A program made the position numbers and the translations under genes. Of a stretch of DNA of 64,000 nt, positions 24,350 to 36,814 are shown in pieces (position 1 is the first letter of the stretch; every line of letters starts with the position of its first letter). The notes beneath the pieces are model-generated. The model had not been told where the DNA came from. It made no database searches and worked only from the letters and a program-made list of their open reading frames with translations. This stretch comes from Malaya genurostris (lineage: Eukaryota > Arthropoda > Insecta > Diptera > Culicidae): contig NC_080571.1 of assembly GCF_030247185.1 (NCBI RefSeq), positions 109,265,128-109,329,127 on the forward strand, given 5' to 3'.

Positions 24350-24790
24350 GTTAAGTCACTTATACCGCTCTGGAACCAGAAATGACAGACATATGATATT
24401 GGAACATCATCAATGAAACAATAGTGTTTTTGAATGAGCCTAAACATGTTGACATCGGTCTAGCTATCTTCGAAAAAATTGAGTGCAGAGAAAAAAGTGC
24501 GTTTTGTCGGCAACCCTTCTACTCTGGATCCGGAAATGACAGCCATGTAGTCTTAAAACTTAATCGGTGAAATGGTAGTACCCTTTAAACGAGCTTAAGC
24601 TTGTTGAAATCGGTTCTGTCATCCCCGAAAAAATTATGTCACTAATTCTATTATATCTCCGATTCCAAAAGTGACAGGCATTAAATATTGGAACGTCGTC
24701 AATGAACTAATAGTGCCTTTCAAATGAGCCTAAGCTTGTTCAAGTCGGTTCGCCCATTAAGATACACACACCCACGCACACACTGTCACA
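24350..24790 (+). repeat. Degenerate ~155-bp tandem repeat, three units
   Basis: Seen: GAAATGACAG(A/C)CAT-type motifs at about 24377, 24533 and 24687, each followed by an AATAGTG/TAGTACC motif, GAGC(C/T)TAA and a GTTGAAATCGGTT-like ending. Spacing is 154-156 bp. It is followed by a CACACACCCACGCACACAC run. Confidence 0.7.
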
Positions 24791-24799
24791 CATAAATTA

Positions 24800-25590
24800 G
24801 CCGATCTCGGGGAGCTGAGTCGAATGGTATATAACACAGGCGGTCGCCGAAGCTCCGATTAAAATTCGATTTCTTCAGCCATTGTATATTCTTTCTGTAG
24901 AAAAAGATGAAACGGAAAGGTTACAAAAAACTCGAAATGACAACGACAACCAGAGCAATAATATCGATGACAAGTTATCGGATTTATCCTTCAGAAACTC
25001 GAGTCATGTCAACTACAAAGAAGAATAAAACAAACGTTATATACTTTATATCTGATGACACTTGATCAAGGGAAAATTTATGGTTTTTTTGTTTACTATT
25101 AAACATTACTTCGTTATATGTAATTGAAAAAGAGAGAATTGATACGAGTAGTAAGATCTTCCGAAAGTTCGTCCAGCTTTTTAGTTTATACTGATTTAGT
25201 TTATGCAGCCTAGTATTTAAGAAATTTTCTATCTCTTTGTAACTTGAATGTACTGAACAAGTTCCGCTTGGTCTGCACTTTCAAGTTGACCAAAGTTCTA
25301 CGTATACTTTGATGGAGCTAGAAGTTCACGCAATTTTTTTTTATACAATCATGTTGATAAACATTACTCTGATCTTTCTTCAATTGTTGAATGTTGCTAA
25401 ACATTCAACGTGTACTTTTTTACAGCAAGACAGCTCGCGTGGATCTAAAAGCTGAACTTTTTATGAGCTTGAAAGTATTTTTTTCAGATGCGGAGGAGCT
25501 TTTGGGTTTTTTGGGAATACTACGCATCCAGAATAGTCGTAGAGGCCGACAATATCAAGGAGGCTAATGATTTCGAGCATTTAAGCTGGT
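24800..25590. other. Non-coding stretch, nothing recognised
   Basis: A GAGTCGAATGGTATATAACAC motif near 24828 is the terminal motif of family M. Nothing else could be identified. Confidence 0.4.
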
Positions 25591-25597
25591 ACTGGTA

Positions 25598-26296
25598 GGG
25601 GAAGGTGTTCGGTTGCCGGCAGTGTTTAGTTGTCGGCACCCCACCGTAACTTTTGACAGAAAGCAGATAATGTCATTCCGAAAAATGTCATGTGTGTGTG
25701 TGTAATAGCAGCACGTTCTTTTTGTGCCGAATACCGAAGCAAACAAACGCTTGTACTTTTTGCTGCGCTCAATACAAGTTTTAATTGCGTGAAAATCAAC
25801 TCAAAAGTTTTTTCTGACTTTTTTATAGTATCATAAGTTATAGAGTATCAATCGGAAAGGTGAGTGGATTGAATATTTATGAGGTGAAATCGATCTATTT
25901 CGTGATTTAATACCGGATGCTATCAAAATCTTCGCAATTTAAGATTTGTTTTGTCATTTTCAAAATGTCTATCGATTTCGGTTACCGGCACCCCAAGGAG
26001 ACAAATCGTGAAAAATTAGTAGTGATATGCAGGCTACTGTCGAGACAAAGCAAGCCAAAGCCGATGCTCTGGCTAAAAAAAACGAGGACGACCGGCCAAA
26101 TCAACACCAAAGGCGCCACCATCCAAATCATCGACCAAGATAGCCAAGGTGAAGTCACCATCAGACAATGTAGACTTTTGTCCTAAATGCTTTAAAAATG
26201 AAAAAATCTGTTTTTTCTTTGAATAACTACAGTCTTTACTTAGCTTTTTACTTTTTTTGTGAAATTTCTTGGGGTGCCGGTAACCGAACACCTTTT
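25598..26296 (+). mobile_element. TA-flanked TIR element, 699 bp, with AT-hook fragment
   Basis: Seen: inverted ends with core GGTGTTCGGTT(G/A)CCGGCA, flanked by TA at 25596-25597 and 26297-26298. The motif GGTTACCGGCACCCC occurs again inside near 25980. Inside is a decayed frame with an AT-hook motif. Known: TA duplication fits the Tc1/mariner/pogo superfamily. Inferred: an internally deleted pogo-like element; the family is not certain. Confidence 0.6.
26077..26226 (+). pseudogene. AT-hook carboxy-terminal fragment of an unidentified protein
   Basis: Seen: in the frame of 26083 one reads KKRGRPAKSTPKAPPSKSST, then KIAKVKSPSDN and CPKCFKNEKICFFFE before the stop at 26224. RGRP is an AT-hook core that binds the minor groove of AT DNA; the CPKC could be half of a zinc motif. 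Upstream the frame is broken, so only the tail of a protein survives. It lies inside the TA-flanked element, so it is probably the end of a former transposase, but I cannot name the family. Confidence 0.45.
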
Positions 26297-26429
26297 TAGA
26301 AATAGCCAAAATTTATTGCTTTACTTAATTGCTAAAAAAAAAAATTTCAATCAAATGAATCAACTTAGTTTCTTAATCAGTCGTTAACTAGGGACTTTGG
26401 CTTTCAATTGATGTATAGATGTCCGCATA

Positions 26430-26600
26430 ATGTGCACTAAGTCAGAACTTACGGTCTTACAAGCCGTATGTTCGAGCCCCGACCTGGAAGGATTCTTAGT
26501 GTCTGTAGGATCGTAGTACAAGCCGTGCAATAACTCTGTACGCTGTGAATCGGTTGCGAAGTCTGTTGAAACAGAGAGGCCAAATTCCACACAAGGACTA
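26430..26600 (+). mobile_element. Feilai-like tRNA-derived SINE
   Basis: Seen: B-box-like GTTCGAGCCCC, then ACCTGGAAGGATTCTTAGTG, TAGGATCGTAG, CTGTACGCTGTGAA and GGCCAAATTCCAC, collinear with 27977-28170. Known: Feilai is a tRNA-related SINE of Aedes. It is followed after 20 bp by a (TA)n tract. Confidence 0.7.
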
Positions 26601-26617
26601 CCGTATGGTCACTATTT

Positions 26618-26885
<268 letters not shown>

Positions 26886-26889
26886 CCGT

Positions 26890-27970
26890 CTTGATATAAT
26901 TCCATTTTCAATTATTGTTGCATATTCGTTCCATCATTTAACATATTATTACAAATTAATTTGGGATTGTATTACTTCGCACATACATCTCATATTTAAA
27001 TGTTTCTTGTTCGCCTGAAAGACTGAACGTTATGTGACCATAAAAAAGCACAAAGTCGAGGGAAAAACTGATTGTCTTCGCTCGTTTGGAGGTGAAATAA
27101 ATTTATTTCAGTATTTTATGGTCTCCCGTAAGACTACCAGACGAACGGCTACCGGTGAATCGAAATGCTGACAGTATAATAGTGATTGTGGTTTGCAGCT
27201 ACCCCGCACATAGGTAAGTGTGCTGTGTCAACGAATGCCATTCCAGATGGTGCATTGTGAGTCTGAACGGGTCAGTCGTCAAGCGGTAAAAGCGGACTGG
27301 AATATGCGCACGTGAACGAAGCGACTACGGTGAAAAAGGGGCTCAAGCTAGGGCAGATTGTGGAATACGCTTTGCAACCCACAGTCTCTGACATGGAAAG
27401 AATGTCACTGTAGGGATTATAATTTTCTTCGAGTGGACAGCTTTACTCACCATCTCATGATAGATTTCCCTTCTGTTGCTTGTCAATAGGGTTTTATATT
27501 GAGTCGTTTTTCTTATAATTGGGTAAGTTTCTGTATGGAACAATCAGATGAAATTTGAATTGCTCTTGATGTACATACTTCGCAAAAGATGCAAAATCCT
27601 TCGAGCTGCATGCAGAGCATCACCGATTGAGCAACAGCGATGCTCTGATTTTTTATATACACGGAAACCTCCGCGGATGCAAACCGACTGAGAATTTTCG
27701 TTATGTATCTGAAATGGGTTGAATAAAATCCGTGGGGGTCAGTGTCTTTTCTCCGAAACCTTTTGTACCGGAAGAATCATTTTTCTGAATCATACAATTT
27801 CCAGGAAAGTTAGTTGAATTCACCACATACAAAACATCAAAGCATAGTATGCGAGACGTCGGGATCGAAAACAGCGGTTCATATTCAACGACTGAATGCG
27901 AAAATTGGAGAAGTGCAATGCAAATACAGACGAATAAAAATATTGAGCGAGATCATTCATCATCACCAGC
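26890..27970. other. Non-coding stretch, nothing recognised
   Basis: A moderately GC-rich patch (27120-27370) has no sustained open frame. No repeat ends were identified. Confidence 0.4.
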
Positions 27971-27976
27971 GTCCCG

Positions 27977-28170
27977 GGTTGGCGGTTCAAGGTATAGGGC
28001 ACTGGTTCTACAAGCTAGTTGTCATATGTTCGAGTTCCGACCTGGAAGGATTCTTAGTGTCAGTGGGATCATAGAACCAACCATTCAATAGATCTGTACG
28101 CTATGAAACGGCTGTTAAGTTAAGAGGTCAAATTCAATAGAAGAAATGTAATACCAAGGCTTTTCAAAAA
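27977..28170 (+). mobile_element. Feilai-like tRNA-derived SINE, near full length
   Basis: Seen: tRNA-like head (GGTATAGGGCACTGGTTCTA, then GTTCGAGTTCC as B box), body CTTAGTGTCAGTGGGATCAT and tail GTAATACCAAGGCTTTT. It is the longest of the three copies in the window. Confidence 0.75.
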
Positions 28171-28276
28171 CCAGCGCAGTTCGATAATGAGTTCGATTTT
28201 CAAAAAAACGATAATACGTACAATTTAGAACATTCGACTAAATAAGTGCTGATTATACCACCCATAAACACTTTCA

Positions 28277-28984
28277 GTGCAAATAAAGCTTGAGAATAAG
28301 TTCTTTTCAATTCCGATTACGAATGATCGAAAAAAGAAGTTGCGTGAGTTAGCTGACATCGTAAAGATATCAAAAGAACGTGTTGGCTTTATACTGCATG
28401 ACTATGAGAAAACTCTGTTCAAAGTGGGGCCGCGTTTGCTCACTGTAGACCAAATTCGAGAACGTATTCATGATTCTGAGCAGTGTTTATCCATGTTTAA
28501 ACGTTACAAACCGGAATTTTGGCATCAATATGTGACAATGGATGAAACATGGATTCATCACGTCACTCCGGATTCAGAACGATCGTCATCTGAGTGGACA
28601 GAAACTGGTGGACCTCGTCCAAAGCACCTGAAAGTACAACATTCGGCTTGAAAGGTTATGGCCTCGGTATTTTGGGATGAGCATGGTGTGATATTTATCG
28701 ACTATTTTTTTCAAAACAATGGCAAAACTACATGAAATGAACTTCGAATTTTTCCCAGATCCACCATATTTGCTATATTAGGCTCCCAGCGACTACTGGT
28801 CAGACTGGTCAGACCTGAAAAAATGCTCGTCGATAAGAAATTTCTTACGAATGAAGAGGTTATCGCTGAAACTGAGGCCTATTTTGAGGTAAAAAATAAA
28901 TCGTTCTGCAAAAGTGGTATTGAAATGTTAGAGCGGCGCTGGAATGATTGCGTTGCTCTTGATGGAGATTACGTTGATGGATAA
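28277..28984 (+). pseudogene. mariner transposase relic (SETMAR/cecropia-like type)
   Basis: Seen: DRKKKLRELADIVKISKERV (helix-turn-helix part), PRLLTVDQIRERIHDSEQC, then YVTMDETWIHH with the first catalytic Asp, WTETGGPRPKH and, after an in-frame stop, KVMASVFWDEHGVIFIDY. The sequence then jumps to a part equivalent to MAKLHEMNFEFF and APSDYW, deleting roughly 45-50 residues including the second catalytic Asp. The carboxy end (FLTNEEVIAETEAYFE to the stop) is open. Known: mariner uses a DD34D triad. At least one stop plus the deletion make it dead. No matching pair of TIRs was found. Confidence 0.85.
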
Positions 28985-29044
28985 AGTTTATTTTGAACCA
29001 TAAAAATCGTGTTCTCTTTGTTTTTCCTGGGACTTTTCAGCCCA

Positions 29045-30050
29045 TGTGTTAGTAAACTGAGGGACGAGCAAAGAGTTACTCCGAAGAGTTCTGCGCCTGA
29101 TGTTTATGTTCAGTTGTCCGAGAAGACTAGATCAGTTGATGTTACTCAGAACTAAATCGGAAACAAATATTGCGTCGATTACTAAATAGTTTAAGTACTA
29201 TTAGATTACATCTAAGTTCGTATCTGGGAAGATTGCATGGAGCTTTCCATGTCAGCTGACGTAAAGTAAATCGGATAAATTTATGTTGCACAGCTTCAAT
29301 GCGTTGTACCCCATTATTATGAGGACCAGACAACTGTCGAGAATTCGAGTACAGAGCGAACCAGAGCGATGTATAATGCGTTCAAACAGTGAATATTTTC
29401 AAACGATTTCGTCAAACGAAAAATAAAACCAAGTTGTTTGAATGCCTTAGAAACACTGTACGATATGTGATCACAGAAGGTTAGTTTACTGTCAAGTAGG
29501 ACGCCCAGATCTTTGATGCAGCTCACTCTATTTAACTCGATTCCAAGAATCGAAAAGTCAAATATTATAGGTTTCTTTTTGCGGCTTATTATGGTTCATT
29601 TTGATTTTGGTTTGATGTGGTCTGCGTACGAGAGTTTTAAGCACTTCAAACATCATTGATGTATAGCAAGAACAGAAGAGGTCCAAGGTGACTCCCTTGT
29701 GGCACATCAGAGGAAATGGTGAACGATTCTGAAGTAGTGTCGCCAATTTTTCCGACATTTCGCGGCCGATAAGGTAAGGTTTTATCCAGTCAAAAAACCT
29801 ACCGTGGAAGCCAATACGATTGAGTTTCGCTAAAACAATGTCATGGTTGATCTTGTCGAATGCCGCTGATAAATCGGTATTAAGAGAATCTGTTTAATAA
29901 CCCTTCTCAATTTCATGAATGATGTACGATGTATAACTTAGAAGATTTGCGTTGTTCGAGCGCTTTGGTAAGAATCCATGTTGATCGGCAGAGATATAGT
30001 GAGAACTGCAATGGTACATGAAATCCATGACAATATCCATGATCCATGAA
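29045..30050 (-). pseudogene. Non-LTR reverse transcriptase relic (Jockey/CR1-like)
   Basis: Seen on the minus strand, read across frameshifts: ADQHGFLPKRSN (near 29960), TDLSAAFDKINHDIVLAKLN (near 29850), FDWIKPYLIGR, then after losing the catalytic block IKDLGVLLDSKLTFCDHI (near 29500) and a thumb-like region ending near 29142. The (F/Y)ADD motif is not readable. Known: these are RT motifs of group II-type non-LTR elements. Clade assignment beyond Jockey/CR1 is not possible by eye. Confidence 0.75.
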
Positions 30051-30202
30051 TCCATGTTTGTGCCATTTCGGAGAAAATAAAATCAGTTTCTTTTTCCGAA
30101 ATCGGGTACCGGTACATTATCTGGTGAGTTGTTACAACTAATATAGCTGCTGATTTAAAGCTTGCATGAGTTAAATGTGACTAGTGCTGTAGTTGTTTTA
30201 AC

Positions 30203-30395
<193 letters not shown>

Positions 30396-30436
30396 CAAAT
30401 TGAAGCGTTTTTTGTAAGAATTATTATTTTGTCATT

Positions 30437-30830
30437 ATTTTTTGCCTTTCTCATATAGAAAGGCTATACAATTACTGTGAAAACCGACTTTTCGGCCGAT
30501 TCAGTTCGACGAACTGAACAAATGTCTGTATTGTATGTGTATGTGAATGTATGTATGTCTGTGTGTAAGTGATAAATAATGTCACTTAATTTTCTCTGAG
30601 ATGGCTGAACCGATTTTCAAATGAAAAGTCTTATGCTATTGAATTTTTCCTGAACCCTACTTCTGGTTACAAAAATACCAGGTGATATGCCCCAAAAATG
30701 GAAATTAATGAAAATATGAGCACCTTCTCAGAGATGTTCAACCGATTTTCCCCAACTAACATTCAAATGAAAGGCCTTATAATTCATAGAAAAATTTCTA
30801 AAATTTGGTCCGGTGCGATAAGTAAAAATT
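30437..30830 (-). repeat. Family M copy with terminal palindrome
   Basis: Seen: it begins with the palindromic GCCTTTCTCATATAGAAAGG followed by C, and holds TCTGAGATGGCTGAACCGAT and AAATGAAAGGCCTTAT blocks. The matching terminal motif in opposite orientation is GCATAACCTTTCTATATGA near 54521. Confidence 0.65.
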
Positions 30831-30969
30831 TTTCTATTTCATGAGTATTTTTATGCAAATAATGCTGAGAAATGTTGCCAATCTCATAAAACTGACTTAT
30901 ATATTCAAACTAAAAATTGATCTTTTATTGTACGAGGTTGAACTTGAGCATAATGAAAATCGGATGAAA

Positions 30970-31800
30970 TTTAAGTTATTCCTTCACGAATTTTCGAACT
31001 TTTGATCGAACGCTCTTCATCAAGTTCCGGACAAGTGTTGGCGACGCAAACCAATTGAGAGTGATTTTGGCATAGTGAGTCGACGATAAATCCACCAAAA
31101 CAGTGGATGTGTACTATGCTTCTTATATAAAGGCAGCAATCTCTTCTTGAGACACTCAGATCGATAGATTTCTGCATTTATAGTTCCGGTAGTGTAAAAA
31201 ACGGTTGACTTCAAACCACAGGAACATATTGCTTGCCATACCAGTACCTTTCGACCGAAATTCTCCACTTGAGTTGACCTGTCCGCATCACTCACATCCT
31301 CCGAAACGACGACAGTAAAGTATTGTGGACCTGGAAGGGTTTTTGAGCCCTCCTTTACATAAGTTTCATCGTCCATCAAAACGCATGCATCCGGACTTGT
31401 TGCTGATCGCTGCGTCTGTTCTACATTTTGTTTCGTAATTTTCTGCTTCTTGTAGGTCTTCAGATGATTTCGCCTCTGGATACGCTGGATCATTCCGATA
31501 TTCGTTCCTGCTTTTTTTTGGCAAATCACGTATTGACATTGATTTGTTCTTCATGATTAGAGATACCACTTTCTGCTCCAGTTTCGGGTTGATAGAACCG
31601 GGTTTTATGTCTCATCCTGGTAGTTCATCCAAATAATAGTGTCCCTCAAACTTATTATTGATGGTTTTAATACTGGCATGATGAATTCCAAACCGGTTCG
31701 CCAATTTTCGCATAGTAATACCCTTCTCACTTAGCCATGTGTCCAGAACCTTAATTGTTACTTTCTTTTCAATACACGACATTTTGAAAACGCAAAATTT
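30970..31800 (-). pseudogene. ITmD37E-like transposase relic
   Basis: Seen in pieces on the minus strand: helix-turn-helix part VLDTWLSEKGITMRKLANRF (near 31740), KNKSMSIRDLPKK (near 31550), then IQRRNHLKTYKKQK, CVLMDDETYVKEG with the first catalytic Asp, LPGPQYFTV, FGRKVLVWQAICSCG, TTGTINAEIYRSECLKKRL and, in a shifted frame, a VDLSSTHYAK block and CPEL near 31020, where the final acidic residue is expected. Known: these blocks characterise the mosquito DD37E group of the IS630-Tc1-mariner superfamily. At least two frameshifts and a stop make it dead. Confidence 0.85.
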
Positions 31801-31899
31801 CAACCGCACAAACAGGTAAACAAACGAAAGCTGACAGCCAAACGCACAGCATGCTGTGATCTGAGCATAAAAAAACCAACAAAAATACATGCATACAAC

Positions 31900-33100
31900 A
31901 CAAATGTATGTGGATAGCTTATTTTCGATACACTCCTTACTATCTCACAGGCTGATGTTAAATTTCATCCGGATCGGACTTCCGGGAGTCATGGGAATTC
32001 CAGGGTGTCAAAACTTACAAATCGTCATATATGTTAAAGTGATGATGAAAAACCGGTACGTGATGGTACGGAAGCAGAAAATACTACGCCGTCTTTACGA
32101 ACGGTGCACACAGCACGCTTTGTTTAATTTCGTACACGATGTATAAAGAGAACGCAAACCGGCACCGAAGATAATATTTGAAAACACAACAGAATCCATC
32201 GGCATCGAGCACTCGTGAGCACGTATTTTCAATCGTTGATTCAGGTAGAATATGGTGCGACAGTTCAGAAAAATCATAGCCACTTTACAGGAACTGTTGC
32301 CGAATGAATGGAGGAATTGAAATGAATTTAAGTTAATTTTAAAAGACATCGAAATTTCATGCCAATCGATGTATATGAAATTTTAACAACCGGTTGTGTA
32401 GTAATATCGTCAATGAAAAACGTAAAACATATTTTCATACATCCTGTGATTAAACATAATTGTAATGATAATAATAACAATAGTACAATACCCATCACGA
32501 AGCATGTTTTTTGAGGCCAATTCAAAAATATTACTCCCTATATGATTTTAATTTCATATACAGCAACAGGAGCACAGGATTTCGAGTGATTGGTTTATTC
32601 TAAATAACCCATTAAAGTTAAATTTACCATCTGGAATCTTGTCGTTATTACCAATATTCAAATGAAATATGTTTTTCACTGAATTTATTCTATATTAGTA
32701 TTGAAAATAGAACAAATTTCTTGATACTTGTAAACAAAGTCTCCTAGCTTGCAGATTTTATGAGAATTTTTAATAAATAAAAAAAGTTATAGAAATCGCT
32801 CAAACTTCAGAAAATGATACGTGTAACGAAATTAAAATAATGTCACATCTCTTAGATTGCTGAGCCGATTTCCTGTATCTGAGGTTCAAATTAAAGGTCT
32901 TAAGATCCCATAAATACTTTTCGTTTTAAAATCAGATCTGATTTCCGGTTCTCGAGATACAGGGTGATTAGTGTAAAATGTCAATTTCACGTGAATTAAT
33001 AGGTTTTATCGGGTTTGCAAATTTTGATAGTCGACGACCAAATAAACTTATTTTAGTTTTACCGGTATTCGGTTTTTGATCCCGAAAGGTACCAAAAAAT
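31900..33100. other. Mostly unrecognised stretch with a decayed family M copy
   Basis: A diverged family M block lies at about 32840-32990 (TGCTGAGCCGATTTCC, AAATTAAAGGTCTTA, GATTTCCGGTTCTCGAG). The rest holds only short frames. Confidence 0.45.
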
Positions 33101-34619
33101 GTCATTTGAAACGCACTACGACTTCTTAAAGATTTCGTTGAAACAGCCAGAAACAACAATTGCCATTTTTTCCATTTTGAGACTGGGAGATTCTCCGTGT
33201 ATTAGTGTGTATCTGTACATCATTCATGATTGCATGTTTAACCTATTTCTCAAGGGATTTTTTATTCAATTGCGACGTATATTCAATCTTGGGAGGCATT
33301 GTATTGAAATGCACAGCACTTTAGCTTGTCATTTTAATTTATGTGTGTGCTTTTTATGAGTTTTAAAAGAACACATGCTAAGTTAGTCTGTCAAGTTTCC
33401 GAAAACAATTTTTCTAAAACCGAATTATTGTTATTCACTAGATCGTTGCGAGTAGAGGTTTCTTAAATTATCAGTCCAATATGTTGGTTGGATGTTTGCG
33501 TTCAAGGAACGTTTCCTTCGTCCGTACATGTGACTATGTGCTTGGCGTGTACTCAACGTAAATTGTTACAGCAGAATATATTGGGATTCAACAACACGTG
33601 ACTACTTTGATACCGTGCAAGACGTTTGTATTCCTGTAGCATACAACAAGCACAACAATAATGATCCTGCTCGTATGTAGCACGAATAATAAAATTCGTA
33701 TATGAATTTTACATTTTCATTTACCCGCTCGGAAAGATGCTTAGAGCAGTGTAGCTGCCGGAGAAAGTTTTACAAGCCTAATTTTCAGTTGAATTTGAGT
33801 CAAAATATGTGGATGTATTCCTACCGAGAAGAGAGGAGTAAGTTCTTGTTTTTTTTTAATTTAAATATGTAAAGCTCATTGCCATAAATCGTCTTAAATG
33901 CATTTCAGTTCATCTACAGTATAATTGCTACTGAGTTAGTGCTAGTTTTGTCGTAGAACACCGAACAGCAAACGAAACTAAAACGATATACATTAATAAA
34001 ACAAGAACTGGAGTTCCATAATGTTATTTTTATAAATAATATTCAAATTTGATATGGAAGAATTCTATACTAAGGACAACAGAAAATTAGTGACAGTTCG
34101 TTGTGTCATTGAAGCATTTTCCTATAAGAAATTTGACGACAAATTTATTTCATTTGTTATCAAAAAAGAGATGCAAAATGATTATTGTTATAGGGAAATT
34201 TATGCGTTCAAATTATGCGGATACCCATTCGAGGTATTCACGTAAGGCAGCTGTTACCTAGATCGATTTATCCGAAGTTAGCAGTAACAAATCTGAAGAC
34301 AAGTTTCGAAAATCATGTCAAGAGTTGAATACCTGCTTCTAAATCATCATGTGGAGTGATAATGCCACTTTTTTCGGTTACACATTTCCAAAATTACTCT
34401 AATATGTGTACCGAAACATCCGCCACCGGGTCAAACTCACAGTCCAATAATTCATCGTAGGACCGGATTCAGAGCGAAGAATAATTAGGAAAAGCCAAAC
34501 TAAGACATAATTACATCAGAAAGTTTTATCCACATTTTAGCCCAATATCAAAACGCTACATAAAGTGTGAGAAAGTTACAGAGAAAGCAATTCAAAGTAC
34601 TTAAACCGTCATTTTCCCA
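33101..34619. other. Non-coding stretch, nothing recognised
   Basis: A 63-codon frame from an ATG (34054-34245) has a protein-like composition but no recognised relative or supporting context. Nothing else is seen. Confidence 0.35.
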
Positions 34620-35300
34620 AAACGATAGCCCCTAGCAGGTGCTGGGTAGTAGCATCACTCTTTCGTCATTTGTTAATCCACTGCCCAGCTCGGCTTCTCC
34701 GTGCGGATAGCTGGTATATTGAGAGACAACTTGTGAAACAAAAGTGAAATAAATTATGATTTTCAATTTGCATAAATTAGACATAACCACCTGAGACCAT
34801 CCAATCTCGCCCGGGAGTGGGCCGGAAGTGAAAGACAGACGAACCAAACGATTGGTTACTGAGCTGTTCGGTTCTGTACGCAGTTGAATATTTCCCGGGA
34901 AGCAAGTTCTAGCGACCAATGTCTGGTGCAGCCTCCGAAAGAGGAAAGTTTTTCTACAGATCAGAGATTCCGCCGAGGGACCTGCAACTTCCGTGGCCGT
35001 GGAGGAGTCACGTTCGCGTGTCGCGTCTGAGTATTGCACATTATCAGAAGCCAGTCACGGCACGATGAGAACATTGCCAAGATAGAGAAAGGTGTGCTCG
35101 GAATTGAAAAAGTTTTACTTTCCAACATTGAGCAGAAGGGGCGTAAATGAAGTGACGACGTTTGCAAGTATCTTGCTTCCACGACGAGATTTTCCGCTTC
35201 GTGGCATAATGACATATTCCGGAAGGTTTATCAAGATTTATCAAACTGGGGTTTCGTTTGGGTGTGAGACCCTAAGAGAAAGCCAATATTTGGAGTCGGA
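34620..35300 (-). other. CpG-richer patch, possible decayed or unannotated exon
   Basis: The composition differs from the AT-rich surroundings (CCGCCGAGGG, CGTTCGCGTGTCGCGTC). On the minus strand a small-intron-like segment runs from GATGGTCTCAG|GTGGTTATGT to TTTGTTTCACAAG (about 60 nt, near 34730-34795), inside an otherwise open frame 34632-35039. I recognise no protein. It could be a first exon, a repeat fragment or chance. Confidence 0.25.
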
Positions 35301-35654
35301 AAAAAATGATTCCATTTGATTATCTCGAGGAAGTATCTCTAGACTAAAATTTAATAGAATCCGGAGATTCTGAAGACTACGCCTCTTGGTTTTTCTCATT
35401 CACAATTTTGTTATCACTGTTCTCATCTTTCACTATTTGCTACTCACATATTAAATATATTGAACATTCACTATTCTGTAATTGACATTTGCTAGTTCTT
35501 CGAATATTATACTTTATGCTTTAAATTACACATTGAGTTTTCGGATTTTTATCTTTTTTATAAATAAAAAAATAGGTATAGCATTCGCTCAAACTGTGAA
35601 AAACTTTTTCTAGACCCGGATTGCGGAGCAATGTTTGTGTACGTATCTGACGTA

Positions 35655-36743
35655 TACTTTAGACTTTAGACTTTAGACTTTAGACTTTAGACTTTAGACT
35701 TTAGACTTTAGACTTTAGACTTTAGACTTTAGACTTTAGACTTTAGACTTTAGACTTTAGACTTTAGACTTTAGACTTTAGACTTTAGACTTTAGACTTT
35801 AGACTTTAGACTTTAGACTTTAGACTTTAGACTTTAGACTTTAGACTTTAGACTTTAGACTTTAGACTTTAGACTTTAGACTTTAGACTTTAGACTTTAG
35901 ACTTTAGACTTTAGACTTTAGACTTTAGACTTTAGACTTTAGACTTTAGACTTTAGACTTTAGACTTTAGACTTTAGACTTTAGACTTTAGACTTTAGAC
36001 TTTAGACTTTAGACTTTAGACTTTAGACTTTAGACTTTAGACTTTAGACTTTAGACTTTAGACTTTAGACTTTAGACTTTAGACTTTAGACTTTAGACTT
36101 TAGACTTTAGACTTTAGACTTTAGACTTTAGACTTTAGACTTTAGACTTTAGACTTTAGACTTTAGACTTTAGACTTTAGACTTTAGACTTTAGACTTTA
36201 GACTTTAGCCTTTAGACTTTAGACTTTAGACTTTAGACTTTAGACTTTAGACTTTAGACTTTAGACTTTAGACTTTAGACTTTAGACTTTAGACTTTAGA
36301 CTTTAGACTTTAGACTTTAGACTTTAGACTTTAGACTTTAGACTTTAGACTTTAGACTTTAGACTTTAGACTTTAGACTGTAGACTTTAGACTTTAGACT
36401 TTAGACTTTAGACTTTAGACTTTAGACTTTAGACTTTAGACTTTAGACTTTAGACTTTAGACTTTAGACTTTAGACTTTAGACTTTAGACTTTAGACTTT
36501 AGACTTTAGACTTTAGACTTTAGACTTTAGACTTTAGACTTTAGACTTTAGACTTTAGACTTTAGACTTTAGACTTTAGACTTTAGACTTTAGACTTTAG
36601 ACTTTAGACTTTAGACTTTAGACTTTAGACTTTAGATATTAGACTTTAGACTTTAGACTTTAGACTTTAGACTTTAGACTTTAGACTTTAGACTTTAGAC
36701 TTTAGACTTTAGACTTTAGACTTTAGACTTTAGACTTTAGACT
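35655..36743. repeat. (ACTTTAG)n 7-bp satellite, 1,089 bp
   Basis: Seen: about 155 uninterrupted heptamer copies with only four base differences (A to C at 36209, T to G at 36380, CT to TA at 36637-36638). The phase is never lost. Every frame meets TAG stops, so it is not coding. Homogeneity implies recent expansion or efficient homogenisation. Confidence 0.98.
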
Positions 36744-36814
36744 CGTCTCTCGGCTCACCTTATCATCCTTCATTAAATATAATTATTCTTCACTTTCGTC
36801 TTAGGCTCATCAGT

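Noticed and set aside
35655..36743. CRISPR array or telomere
   Set aside because: There are no spacers, only one contiguous 7-bp unit; the genome is eukaryotic, and Diptera do not use short telomerase repeats, so a telomere call is unsupported.
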